Assembly (NCBI GenBank): GCA_021802685.1
Contig: JAJZRM010000143.1
Coordinates: forward strand, 1-7,153
Direction of reading: 5' to 3'
DNA length: 7,153 nt
From: Deltaproteobacteria bacterium
GTDB taxonomy: Bacteria; Desulfobacterota; Deferrimicrobia; Deferrimicrobiales; Deferrimicrobiaceae
Each line of letters begins with the position of its first letter. Position 1 is the stretch's first letter. The notes below the pieces were generated by a model. It had not been told where the DNA came from and did no database searches. It saw only the letters and a program-made list of their open reading frames with translations. Position numbers and translations under genes: made by a program. Positions 1 to 6,207 of the stretch are shown here, one piece after another.

Positions 1-449
1 ACTTCCCAGAACACGTAGAAGAGGAAGAAGTCGAGGGAGATGAAGGTGCCCATCATCCCGGTTTCGAGGAGGAGGAACAGCGCCATGTACCCCCGGATCT
101 TCTTCTCGATTCCGAAGGAGCCGATGACCGCCAGGAACGACAGCAGGGCCGTCAGGAGAATCATGGGCATCGAAATGCCGTCGGCGCCCACGAAGTATTC
201 CACGTTGATGGAAGGAATCCAGCTGTATTTCTCCACGAACTGGAACTGGCTGGCCACGTTGACGCCGGCCATGGTCCGGTCGTAGGTGAACCACAGGCGG
301 ACCGCCAGCACCAGCGGGAGGAAAGAGGCCAGCGCGGCGAGCCACTTGATCGCCTCGTCCTTCCCCTTGGGCACACAGAGGATCACCGCCGACCCGAGGA
401 CCGGGAGGAACGTCATGAGCGTAAGAATGTGACTATCGATGAAACCCAC
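1..449 (-). CDS. nuoM: NADH-quinone oxidoreductase subunit M (NuoM, ND4 type), 3'-partial, GTG start
   Basis: NuoM is the middle antiporter-like proton pump of the membrane arm. Only the first 149 residues of about 500 are inside the window; the frame is open to the edge. The protein starts, with GTG read as Met, at MGFIDSHILTLMTFLPVLGS. It continues through a charged loop and a conserved EYFVGADGISMPMILLTALL (84-103). It then runs through a membrane helix with LLLETGMMGTFISLD (126-140) to FFLFYVFWE at the edge. Glu149 is the equivalent of Escherichia coli Glu144, the channel glutamate. GTG at 449 is chosen because nuoL's own TAA is in the same frame just upstream, no other start codon lies between, and GGAGG sits 9 bases upstream. 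The in-frame ATG at 416 has no such site and would remove 11 residues. nuoN is expected downstream. Confidence 0.95.
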   Translation of the reverse strand, partial: MGFIDSHILTLMTFLPVLGSAVILCVPKGKDEAIKWLAALASFLPLVLAVRLWFTYDRTMAGVNVASQFQFVEKYSWIPSINVEYFVGADGISMPMILLTALLSFLAVIGSFGIEKKIRGYMALFLLLETGMMGTFISLDFFLFYVFWE

Positions 450-456
450 GAAAGAC

Positions 457-463
457 CACCTCC
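457..463 (-). promoter_or_regulatory. Ribosome binding site of nuoM (decides GTG start)
   Basis: The minus strand reads GGAGGTG in the 18-base nuoL-nuoM gap, with GGAGG ending 9 bases before the GTG at 449. It is a near-perfect Shine-Dalgarno match and supports the GTG start over the ATG 33 bases further on. Confidence 0.8.
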
Positions 464-467
464 GTTC

Positions 468-2588
468 TTAGAACGCCTTGATCAGGAAGATGAGGAGCGC
501 TCCTCCAGCCAGTACGAACACATAGTGATACAGCTTGCCGGTCTGCAGCCGGCGAAGGACCGAGCCGCTCCCGATCGCCGCATCCGCCACGCCGTTGACG
601 GCGCCGTCGACCACGCCGTTGTCGAACTTCCCGACGAGGAAGGACAGGAACACCCCGAGCTGCGCGGAAAGGTTCACCAGGCCGTCGACGACGGTGTTGT
701 CGAACCAGGCGCACCCCCGTGAAAACGCCTTGGAGCCGTTGATCACCGTGGCTTCGTACAGTTCGTCGAAATACCACTTGTTCTGCAGGAAGCTGTGGAG
801 CGGCTTCAGGCGGTCCGCCACCCGGGCGGGATTGATCCATCCGAAGGAGTACACGACGAATGCGAGGAAAATGCCCAGGGTGCCGACGCCCACCGAGGAA
901 TACATGGCATAGGTGTGGGCCTGTTGCGCCACAGGATCGTCGTGCGAAGCCGCGCCAGGCGATTCCGCGTGGGCCGCGGGAGGCGCGCCGTGCGCCCCTT
1001 CCGCCGGGGCGGCATCGTGCGGCGCCGCGGCGGGGGCGGCGGGCGCTTCCGGAGCCGCGGCTTGTTCCATCGCGTGCGCCGGGGGCGCGGGGGCGGAGAC
1101 GGCCGCCAGGTTGGCCATCGACTTCGGCTTCTGGACCAGCGTGCCGAACCAGCCGGAGTACCAGAAGGAGAAGGACAACCCCGCCAGGACCACGAGGGGC
1201 ACCCACATGTTCGCGGGCGACTCGTGGGCGTGATCGTACTTGTGATGGTCGCGCGGCGTGCCGAAGAAGGTGAGGATCACCAGGCGGAACATGTAGAAGG
1301 CCGTCAGCCCGGCGGTGAACAGGGCGACGAGGAAGAAGATCATGTGCAGGGGATTCGCGCTCCTCATGCCGAATTCAAGGGCCGCCGCAAGGATCATGTC
1401 CTTGGAGTAGAAGCCCGAGAAGCCCGGCACCCCCGCGATCGCGAGCGTCGCGATGAGGAATGTGACGAAGGTGATGGGGAGCTTCTTCCGCAGGCCGCCC
1501 ATCTCCTGGATGTCCTGGCTGTGGACGGCGTGGATCACGGAGCCCGACCCGAGGAACAGGCACGCCTTGAAGGCCGCGTGCGTGGTCAGGTGCGCCAGTC
1601 CCGCGGTGTACCCGCCGACCCCGAGCCCCATGATCATGTAACCGAGCTGGGAGCAGGTCGAGTAGGCCAGGACCTTCTTGATGTCGTTCTGGGCCAGGGC
1701 GATCGAGGCGGTGATGAACAGGGTGATCAGGCCGAAGTACGCGATGAACAGGAACGCGTCGGGGGTGAACATCGGGTAGACCCGTCCCACGAGGTAGACG
1801 CCCGCGGCCACCATCGTCGCCGCGTGGATCAACGCGGACACCGGCGTGGGGCCCTCCATCGCGTCGGGAAGCCACACGTGAAGGGGGAACTGCGCGGATT
1901 TCCCGACGGCGCCGCAGAAGACCCCGATTCCCGCAAGGGTCAGGAGCGTCCCCGCCAGCTTCCCTTCCCCGATGGCGAGGAACACCTGGTCGTACCCCAG
2001 CACGCCGCAGGTGGCGTAGATGATCAGGATCCCGATGAGGAACCCGAAGTCCCCCACCCGGTTGACGATGAACGCCTTCTTGCCCGCGTCCGAAGCGGAC
2101 TTCTTCTCGAACCAGAAGCCGATCAACAGGTAGGAGGATAGCCCCACCAGCTCCCAGAAGATGTAGATGAACAGGAAGCTCTCGGCCAGGACCAGCCCCA
2201 GCATCGAGAAGGAGAAGATCGACAGGTAGGCGAAGAACCGGTTGTACCGCGGATCCCCGTGCATATACCCGATGGAGAACAGGTGCACCAGCGTCGACAC
2301 GATGGTGACCACCAGGAGCATGACGGCGGTGACGTTGTCGATGAGGATGCCGACGTTGAACAGGGCCCGGTCGCCGATGGTCAGCCAGGGGAAGACGACA
2401 TGGTACCGGAAGTTCGGGTCGTACGCCCGGAAGACCTCGTAGAAGATCCCGATCGACATCAGGAGGCCGGCGGCGATGGTGGCCAGGGAGAGCCAGTCTC
2501 CCTTGCGGGGCAGCCGCTTGCCGACGGCGATGTTGATGAAGAAGGACGCCAGCGGCAGGAACGGGATGAGGTATGCGTAACGGATCAA
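468..2588 (-). CDS. nuoL: NADH-quinone oxidoreductase subunit L (NuoL, ND5 type), TTG start
   Basis: NuoL is the distal antiporter-like proton pump with a long lateral helix. The protein has 706 residues, clearly longer than the roughly 610 of Escherichia coli. Channel residues are conserved: Glu146 (YIFWELVG), Lys230 (GKSAQFPLHVWLPDAMEG), His255 (ALIHAATMV), Lys341 (HAAFKACLF) and Lys396 (FYSKDMI). The extra length is mainly a low-complexity Ala/Pro/His linker at about residues 493-556. The C-terminal region contains a duplicated FDNxVVDGxVN motif (629-639 and 655-665) before the final membrane helix. The start is TTG at 2588: an in-frame TGA lies at 2601-2603, the four codons between are not starts, and a GAGAGGG site sits 7 bases upstream. 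The next in-frame Met (residue 44) would cut off the first helix. The gene ends in TAA 18 bases before nuoM. Confidence 0.96.
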   Translation of the reverse strand: MIRYAYLIPFLPLASFFINIAVGKRLPRKGDWLSLATIAAGLLMSIGIFYEVFRAYDPNFRYHVVFPWLTIGDRALFNVGILIDNVTAVMLLVVTIVSTLVHLFSIGYMHGDPRYNRFFAYLSIFSFSMLGLVLAESFLFIYIFWELVGLSSYLLIGFWFEKKSASDAGKKAFIVNRVGDFGFLIGILIIYATCGVLGYDQVFLAIGEGKLAGTLLTLAGIGVFCGAVGKSAQFPLHVWLPDAMEGPTPVSALIHAATMVAAGVYLVGRVYPMFTPDAFLFIAYFGLITLFITASIALAQNDIKKVLAYSTCSQLGYMIMGLGVGGYTAGLAHLTTHAAFKACLFLGSGSVIHAVHSQDIQEMGGLRKKLPITFVTFLIATLAIAGVPGFSGFYSKDMILAAALEFGMRSANPLHMIFFLVALFTAGLTAFYMFRLVILTFFGTPRDHHKYDHAHESPANMWVPLVVLAGLSFSFWYSGWFGTLVQKPKSMANLAAVSAPAPPAHAMEQAAAPEAPAAPAAAPHDAAPAEGAHGAPPAAHAESPGAASHDDPVAQQAHTYAMYSSVGVGTLGIFLAFVVYSFGWINPARVADRLKPLHSFLQNKWYFDELYEATVINGSKAFSRGCAWFDNTVVDGLVNLSAQLGVFLSFLVGKFDNGVVDGAVNGVADAAIGSGSVLRRLQTGKLYHYVFVLAGGALLIFLIKAF
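594..704 (-). repeat. Internal duplication in NuoL C-terminal region
   Basis: Two 11-residue copies of FDNxVVDGxVN are encoded at 672-704 and 594-626, 78 bases (26 residues) apart. The copies differ at two residues (Thr/Gly and Leu/Ala). They lie between the lateral-helix region and the last membrane helix. Whether the unit is the whole 26 residues or just the motif cannot be decided by eye. Confidence 0.7.
921..1112 (-). repeat. Low-complexity Ala/Pro/His-rich linker in NuoL
   Basis: These bases encode about residues 493-556 of NuoL, composed mainly of Ala and Pro with scattered His, Glu and Asp (for example APAAPAAAPHDAAPAEGAHG). The DNA is accordingly very rich in GCC/GCG/CCG codons. It lies between the membrane helix ending near residue 486 and the helix starting near 562. 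It is an insertion relative to Escherichia coli NuoL, probably a disordered extramembrane loop. Confidence 0.8.
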
Positions 2589-2592
2589 CGGT

Positions 2593-2898
2593 CTACCCTC
2601 TCAGCTGGTCCGCGGTGTCCACTTCCACCGTGCCCGTGGTCGCGAACAGCCGCAGGAAGATGGCCAAAGCTACCGCCGCCTCGGCCGCCGCGAGGACGAT
2701 GACGAAGACGGCGAAGATCTGGCCGCCCATCACACGGGAGAGGAAGTGGGAGAACGCCACGAAGTTGATGTTGGCGGAGTTCAGTATGAGCTCGACCCCC
2801 ATGAGGACCGCCACGCCGTTGCGCCGGGTCATCACGGTGTAGAGGCCGCAGCAGAACAGCGCCGCGCTGATCACGAGGAATTTTTCCAGCGTCATCAT
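2593..2898 (-). CDS. nuoK: NADH-quinone oxidoreductase subunit K (NuoK, ND4L type)
   Basis: NuoK is the small membrane subunit between NuoJ and the antiporter-like subunits and contributes membrane-buried glutamates to the proton path. The protein has 101 residues, against about 100 in Escherichia coli, with three membrane segments (about 3-23, 28-50, 60-86). Both key acidic residues are present: Glu36 (LMGVELILNS) and Glu73 (LAAAEAAVALA), matching Escherichia coli Glu36/Glu72. The C-terminus DQLRG is also typical. Two adjacent ATGs (2898 and 2895) could serve as start. The first overlaps the nuoJ TGA as ATGATGA and lies 7 bases from a strong GGAGG; the second would remove only one Met. It ends in TAG 4 bases before nuoL. 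Confidence 0.95.
   Translation of the reverse strand: MMTLEKFLVISAALFCCGLYTVMTRRNGVAVLMGVELILNSANINFVAFSHFLSRVMGGQIFAVFVIVLAAAEAAVALAIFLRLFATTGTVEVDTADQLRG
2596..2602 (-). promoter_or_regulatory. Ribosome binding site of nuoL (supports TTG start)
   Basis: The minus strand reads GAGAGGG across the last codons of nuoK, ending 7 bases before TTG at 2588. Together with the in-frame TGA at 2601-2603 it makes TTG the only sensible start of nuoL. Confidence 0.7.
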
Positions 2899-3425
2899 TT
2901 CCCCTCCTCCATGTCCCCCGCCTCCGGGGCGCCGCGCTCCGGCCGGGACACCAGGGCCGCGCCGATCAGCGCCGCCAGCAGCAGCACCGAGGCGACCTCG
3001 AAGGGGAGCAGGTACCGCGTCATCAGCAGTTCCCCGATGTCCGCGGTCGTGGGGAGGTAACCCGACGCCTTCACGGCGAAGGGCGTCGACACGGCGGTAT
3101 ATGACAGCACGCCGAACAGAACCAGGCAGATCAACGCGGCCGGAAGTCGGAAGTGGGTGGGGTTGCCGATCTTCGCCCCGCTGATCCGGTTCGACAGGAA
3201 CACGGCGAACAGGACGAGGACGAGGATGCCGCCCACGTAGACCAGCATCTGGGTCGCCGCGAGGAAATCCGCGGAGAGGAAAACGTACAGTCCCGCAACC
3301 CCCGCGAAGGAGAACAGGAGCGCCACGGCCGAGTAGAGGATGTTCGGCAGAATGGCGACGAGGACGGCCGCCGCCACCGTCAGCCCCGCGACGGCGAAAA
3401 AGATGAGATCGGCGGGTGCGTTCAT
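2895..3425 (-). CDS. nuoJ: NADH-quinone oxidoreductase subunit J (NuoJ, ND6 type)
   Basis: NuoJ is a membrane subunit beside NuoH and NuoK that takes part in transmitting the quinone-linked signal to the proton channels. The protein has 176 residues and five predicted membrane segments (about 5-25, 29-50, 54-78, 93-112, 138-160). The third segment has the conserved TQMLVYVGGILVLVLFAV pattern, equivalent to the pi-bulge helix of ND6. The last segment begins with the typical LPFEVASVLLLAALIGA. A short acidic tail, DMEEGK, ends the protein, and its codons double as the ribosome binding site for nuoK. The ATG at 3425 overlaps the nuoI stop (ATGA) and has GGGGGAG upstream. The frame continues upstream through nuoI without a stop, but that part does not resemble NuoJ. 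Confidence 0.95.
   Translation of the reverse strand: MNAPADLIFFAVAGLTVAAAVLVAILPNILYSAVALLFSFAGVAGLYVFLSADFLAATQMLVYVGGILVLVLFAVFLSNRISGAKIGNPTHFRLPAALICLVLFGVLSYTAVSTPFAVKASGYLPTTADIGELLMTRYLLPFEVASVLLLAALIGAALVSRPERGAPEAGDMEEGK
2899..2910 (-). promoter_or_regulatory. Ribosome binding site of nuoK inside nuoJ 3' end
   Basis: The minus strand reads GGAGGAGGGGAA directly before the paired ATGs of nuoK. The same bases encode the Glu-Glu-Gly-Lys tail of NuoJ. GGAGG lies 7 bases from the ATG at 2898. It is the longest purine run at any junction in the window. Confidence 0.75.
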
Positions 3426-3961
3426 TCCTTGGTCTCCCCCTTCGCCGGGGGCGCCGGCTTGCCGGCCGCCGGGCTTTCCGCTTTCGCCGCGGCTTCCGCG
3501 ACCTGGCGCGCCACGCGGGCCTTGACCTCCGACGCGTCCTCCTGGACGAAGCGGAGGATCAGCTGTTCGCGGTTCACCGACGCCATCTCGTAGCCGAGCG
3601 AGTGCTTCAGGGACTTCGGGGGGCACACCTCGACGCACAGCCCGCAGTACATGCACCGCCCGATGTTGATGTCGTAGGACGCGAGGACCATCTTCTTGTC
3701 CGCGCCCCGCACCGCCTCGAGGGAGATGCAGTCCATGGGGCAAGTCTTCACGCACATGTTGCAGGAGATGCACGTGTTGATGTCGTTATGGAGGAAACCG
3801 CGGTACCGTTCGGGGAGCTCCCACCGCTCCTCCGGATACTGCAACGTGGTTTCTTCCTTCGGATCCAGGCCGTAGCGCGCGGTGATCCGCATCCCCTTCG
3901 CCGTGGTGACCACGGCTTCCACGATGTCGTTCAAATATTCCTTCAGGCCCATTGGTCTCAT
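3422..3961 (-). CDS. nuoI: NADH-quinone oxidoreductase subunit I (NuoI, two [4Fe-4S] clusters)
   Basis: NuoI carries clusters N6a and N6b, which feed electrons to N2 in NuoB. The protein has 179 residues. An N-terminal amphipathic helix region (about 5-28) precedes two ferredoxin motifs: CxxCxxCxxxCP at Cys64/67/70/74 (CISCNMCVKTCP) and at Cys103/106/109/113 (CMYCGLCVEVCP). The C-terminal tail (about 148-179) is rich in Ala, Pro and Lys and looks disordered. The start chosen is the ATG at 3961, which overlaps the nuoH TGA (ATGA). A second in-frame ATG at 3952 (three residues shorter) is possible and has a slightly better purine stretch upstream. The frame is open further upstream, to an ATG at 4231, but that would overlap nuoH by about 270 bases and adds no family sequence. 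In a complex without NuoEFG this subunit would be close to the electron entry point, as in ferredoxin-dependent or F420-dependent relatives. Confidence 0.95.
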   Translation of the reverse strand: MRPMGLKEYLNDIVEAVVTTAKGMRITARYGLDPKEETTLQYPEERWELPERYRGFLHNDINTCISCNMCVKTCPMDCISLEAVRGADKKMVLASYDINIGRCMYCGLCVEVCPPKSLKHSLGYEMASVNREQLILRFVQEDASEVKARVARQVAEAAAKAESPAAGKPAPPAKGETKE

Positions 3962-5073
3962 CCGAAAAGCGAGGCGATCATCGCGGGGATCCCCTTGCCG
4001 TTGAAGACCAGGAGCCACAGGGATACGCCCAGCAGGTTGAAAAACGTAAGCGGTATAAGGTATTTCCACGACAACCGCATCAACTGGTCCACCCGGATGC
4101 GGGGAAGAGTCCAACGGACCCACATCATGATCAGGACGATCGTGAAGGCTTTTCCCAGGAACACGCCCAGCGAGAGCAGGTTCCCCCAGATCCACGGAAG
4201 CGTCTCGGCATGGAAGAACGGGATGTTCCACCCGCCCAGGAATAACGCGGTGGTCAGCGCCGCCACGACGAACATGTCGCCGAACTCCGCCAGGAAGAAG
4301 TAGCCGAACCGGATACCGGAGTATTCCACGTTGTACCCGGAAACCAGCTCCGACTCGGCCTCCGGGAGGTCGAACGGGGTCTGGTTGGTCTCGGCCTGCG
4401 CCGCCGTGAAGTAGAGGAAGAAGGAGAAGAACGTGAACGGATTATGGAACAGGTTCCACCCGAAGATCCCCCACAGTCCCCCTTGGGACCGCACGATGTC
4501 CTGCAGCGAAAGCGATCCGGCGATCATCACGGCGGGGATAAGGGCCAATCCCACCGGGATTTCGTAGGAGATGATCTGCGCCGCCCCGCGCATGCCGCCC
4601 AGGAGCGCCCACTTGTTGTTGGAAGACCAGCCGGCGAGCAGGATCCCGATCACCACGAGGGAGGAGACCGCCATCACGTAATAGACGCCGATGTTCAGGT
4701 CGGCGGCGATGAGCCCCACCCCGAAGGGAACCACCACGAATCCGGCGAAAGAGCCGACGAAGACGAAATACGGCGCCATCTTGAAGAGGGGCCGGTCCGC
4801 GCTGGCGGGCGTGAGGTCTTCCTTCAGGATCAACTTCACGCCGTCGGCGAGAAACTGCAGGACCCCGTTGGGGCCGACCCGGTTGGGGCCGATCCGGACC
4901 TGGATGTCGCCCGCCACCTTGCGCAGCACCAGCGACCCCACCCCCTCGAAGGTGAGGGCGAAGGCCAGCACGACCGCGGCGACGGCCACCATCAGGACCA
5001 GCGCCACAGCCCACACCGGCACGGCGCCCAGGAACGGTACCGCTTTTATAAGGGATATGGCCAGCGCTTCCAT
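3958..5073 (-). CDS. nuoH: NADH-quinone oxidoreductase subunit H (NuoH, ND1 type)
   Basis: NuoH is the membrane subunit that docks the peripheral arm, forms most of the quinone tunnel and links quinone chemistry to the proton pumps. The protein has 371 residues with about eight hydrophobic segments (roughly 18-40, 98-120, 130-148, 167-186, 209-225, 256-283, 298-320, 336-356). Family landmarks are RIGPNRVGPNG (60-70) in the first cytoplasmic loop, SYEIP (169-173) and the acidic quinone-chamber loop at 228-253, with PFDLPEAESELVSGYNVEYS. The Arg usually found in that loop (ETxRxPFD) is Gln231 here (ETNQTPFD). The ATG at 5073 lies 3 bases after the nuoD stop, with an AGGT-like site upstream. The TGA at 3958-3960 overlaps the nuoI ATG. 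Identification is secure. Confidence 0.97.
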   Translation of the reverse strand: MEALAISLIKAVPFLGAVPVWAVALVLMVAVAAVVLAFALTFEGVGSLVLRKVAGDIQVRIGPNRVGPNGVLQFLADGVKLILKEDLTPASADRPLFKMAPYFVFVGSFAGFVVVPFGVGLIAADLNIGVYYVMAVSSLVVIGILLAGWSSNNKWALLGGMRGAAQIISYEIPVGLALIPAVMIAGSLSLQDIVRSQGGLWGIFGWNLFHNPFTFFSFFLYFTAAQAETNQTPFDLPEAESELVSGYNVEYSGIRFGYFFLAEFGDMFVVAALTTALFLGGWNIPFFHAETLPWIWGNLLSLGVFLGKAFTIVLIMMWVRWTLPRIRVDQLMRLSWKYLIPLTFFNLLGVSLWLLVFNGKGIPAMIASLFG

Positions 5074-5076
5074 GGC

Positions 5077-6207
5077 TTACCTGTCGATCTCCGGTAGGAT
5101 GATGTCGAAACTCCCGATGACGGCGACGATGTCGGCGATCAGCAGGCCCCTCGTGACCTTTTCGAAGATGTTCATCGTCACGAAGGAGCCGGCGCGGATC
5201 TTCGCGCGGTAGGGATTCGCCGAACCGTCGCTGACCAGGTAGTACCCGTTCTCTCCGCGGGGGTTTTCGGCCCGGAAGTACACTTCGCCGACGGGGGGCT
5301 TGAAGACGCGGGGCACCTTCGCCATCACGGGGCCTTCGGGGATCTGGTCGACCGCCTGCCGCAGGATCTTCACGCTCTCCCGCATCTCGTTGATCCGGAC
5401 CATGTACCGGTCGAAGCAGTCTCCGAGCTGCCCGCGCTCGCCGGAGCCGACGCACACGTTGAAATCGAACTTCGGGTACACCGAGTACGGTTCGTCCTTC
5501 CGCAGGTCGAACGCCACGCCCGATCCGCGCAGGTTCGGGCCGGTCAACCCGTACGCGACCGCTTCTTCCGCGGAGATCACGGCGACGTTCGCCAACCGCT
5601 GGACGAAGATCTTGTTGTACGAGATGAGGTTGTTGTACTCGTCGATCTTCGGTTCGAAGTAGTCGAGGAACTCCCTCGTCTTCTCCAGGAACCCCGGCGG
5701 AGCGTCGCCGGAGACGCCGCCGATCCGGGCGTAGTTGTACGTCAGGCGCTGCCCGCAGAGCATCTCGAACAGGTCGTTGACCTTTTCCCGCTCGCGGATG
5801 CCGTACAGGAACGGGGTGAACGCCCCCATGTCCGCCGTGAACGACCCGAAACTGATGAGGTGGGACGAGATCCGGTTCAGCTCGCTGACGATGACGCGCA
5901 GGTATTCGGCGCGCTCGGGAGCCTCGATCTTCGCCAGCTTTTCCACGGCCCACGCCCAGGCGCAGTTGCAGTTCATCCCCGCCAGGTAATCGAGGCGGTC
6001 CGTGAACGGCATGAATTGGGAATAGTTCAGCCGTTCGGCGATTTTTTCGAGTCCCAGGTGCAGGTACCCGACGTCGGGCACCGCGCGGGTCACCACCTCG
6101 CCGTCGGTGGTGAGGATCACCCGGAGCACCCCGTGGGTGCTCGGGTGCTGCGGACCCATGTTGATCGTCATCTCCTGCGTGGGGAGCGCTTCGGGGCGGG
6201 CCGTCAT
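5077..6207 (-). CDS. nuoD: NADH-quinone oxidoreductase subunit D (NuoD, 49 kDa type)
   Basis: NuoD forms, with NuoB and NuoH, the pocket where quinone is reduced. The protein has 376 residues. GPQHPSTHGVLR (residues 18-29) supplies His25, and FTDRLDY (68-74) supplies Tyr74. These align, with the same 49-residue spacing, to the quinone-headgroup His59/Tyr108 of human NDUFS2. The end GSFDIILPEIDR is the usual C-terminus. The paired CxxC nickel ligands of related [NiFe] hydrogenase large subunits are absent at both ends, so this is a quinone-type and not a hydrogenase-type subunit. The start is the ATG at 6207, which overlaps the nuoC stop (ATGA). The frame is open further upstream but would bury nuoC. 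Unusual: Cys80 and Cys82 (MNCNCAW) shortly after Tyr74, where relatives mostly carry Asn and another residue. The gene is followed directly, after 3 bases, by nuoH with no nuoEFG between. Confidence 0.97.
   Translation of the reverse strand: MTARPEALPTQEMTINMGPQHPSTHGVLRVILTTDGEVVTRAVPDVGYLHLGLEKIAERLNYSQFMPFTDRLDYLAGMNCNCAWAWAVEKLAKIEAPERAEYLRVIVSELNRISSHLISFGSFTADMGAFTPFLYGIREREKVNDLFEMLCGQRLTYNYARIGGVSGDAPPGFLEKTREFLDYFEPKIDEYNNLISYNKIFVQRLANVAVISAEEAVAYGLTGPNLRGSGVAFDLRKDEPYSVYPKFDFNVCVGSGERGQLGDCFDRYMVRINEMRESVKILRQAVDQIPEGPVMAKVPRVFKPPVGEVYFRAENPRGENGYYLVSDGSANPYRAKIRAGSFVTMNIFEKVTRGLLIADIVAVIGSFDIILPEIDR

Noticed and set aside
450..467. Possible terminator or promoter in the nuoL-nuoM gap
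   Set aside because: Only 18 bases, taken up by the nuoM ribosome binding site; no stem-loop or T run.
795..2141. Long plus-strand open frame (448 residues) opposite nuoL
   Set aside because: Composition is Arg/Gly/Asp/Glu-rich with no recognisable motif, as expected opposite a GC-rich gene with G/C third positions. nuoL on the other strand is fully conserved.
3962..4231. N-terminal extension of nuoI to an upstream ATG at 4231
   Set aside because: It overlaps nuoH by about 270 bases and the added residues look like a shifted reading of nuoH. The ATGA overlap at 3958-3961 is the natural start.
3416..4303. Plus-strand open frame (295 residues) opposite nuoI and nuoH
   Set aside because: Antisense shadow of conserved genes with no domain signature.
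5077..6207. Membrane-bound [NiFe] hydrogenase (group 4) instead of complex I
   Set aside because: The large-subunit homologue lacks CxxC nickel ligands at both ends and keeps the quinone His25/Tyr74 pair, and both ND5- and ND4-type pumps plus NuoJ and NuoK follow in nuo order.
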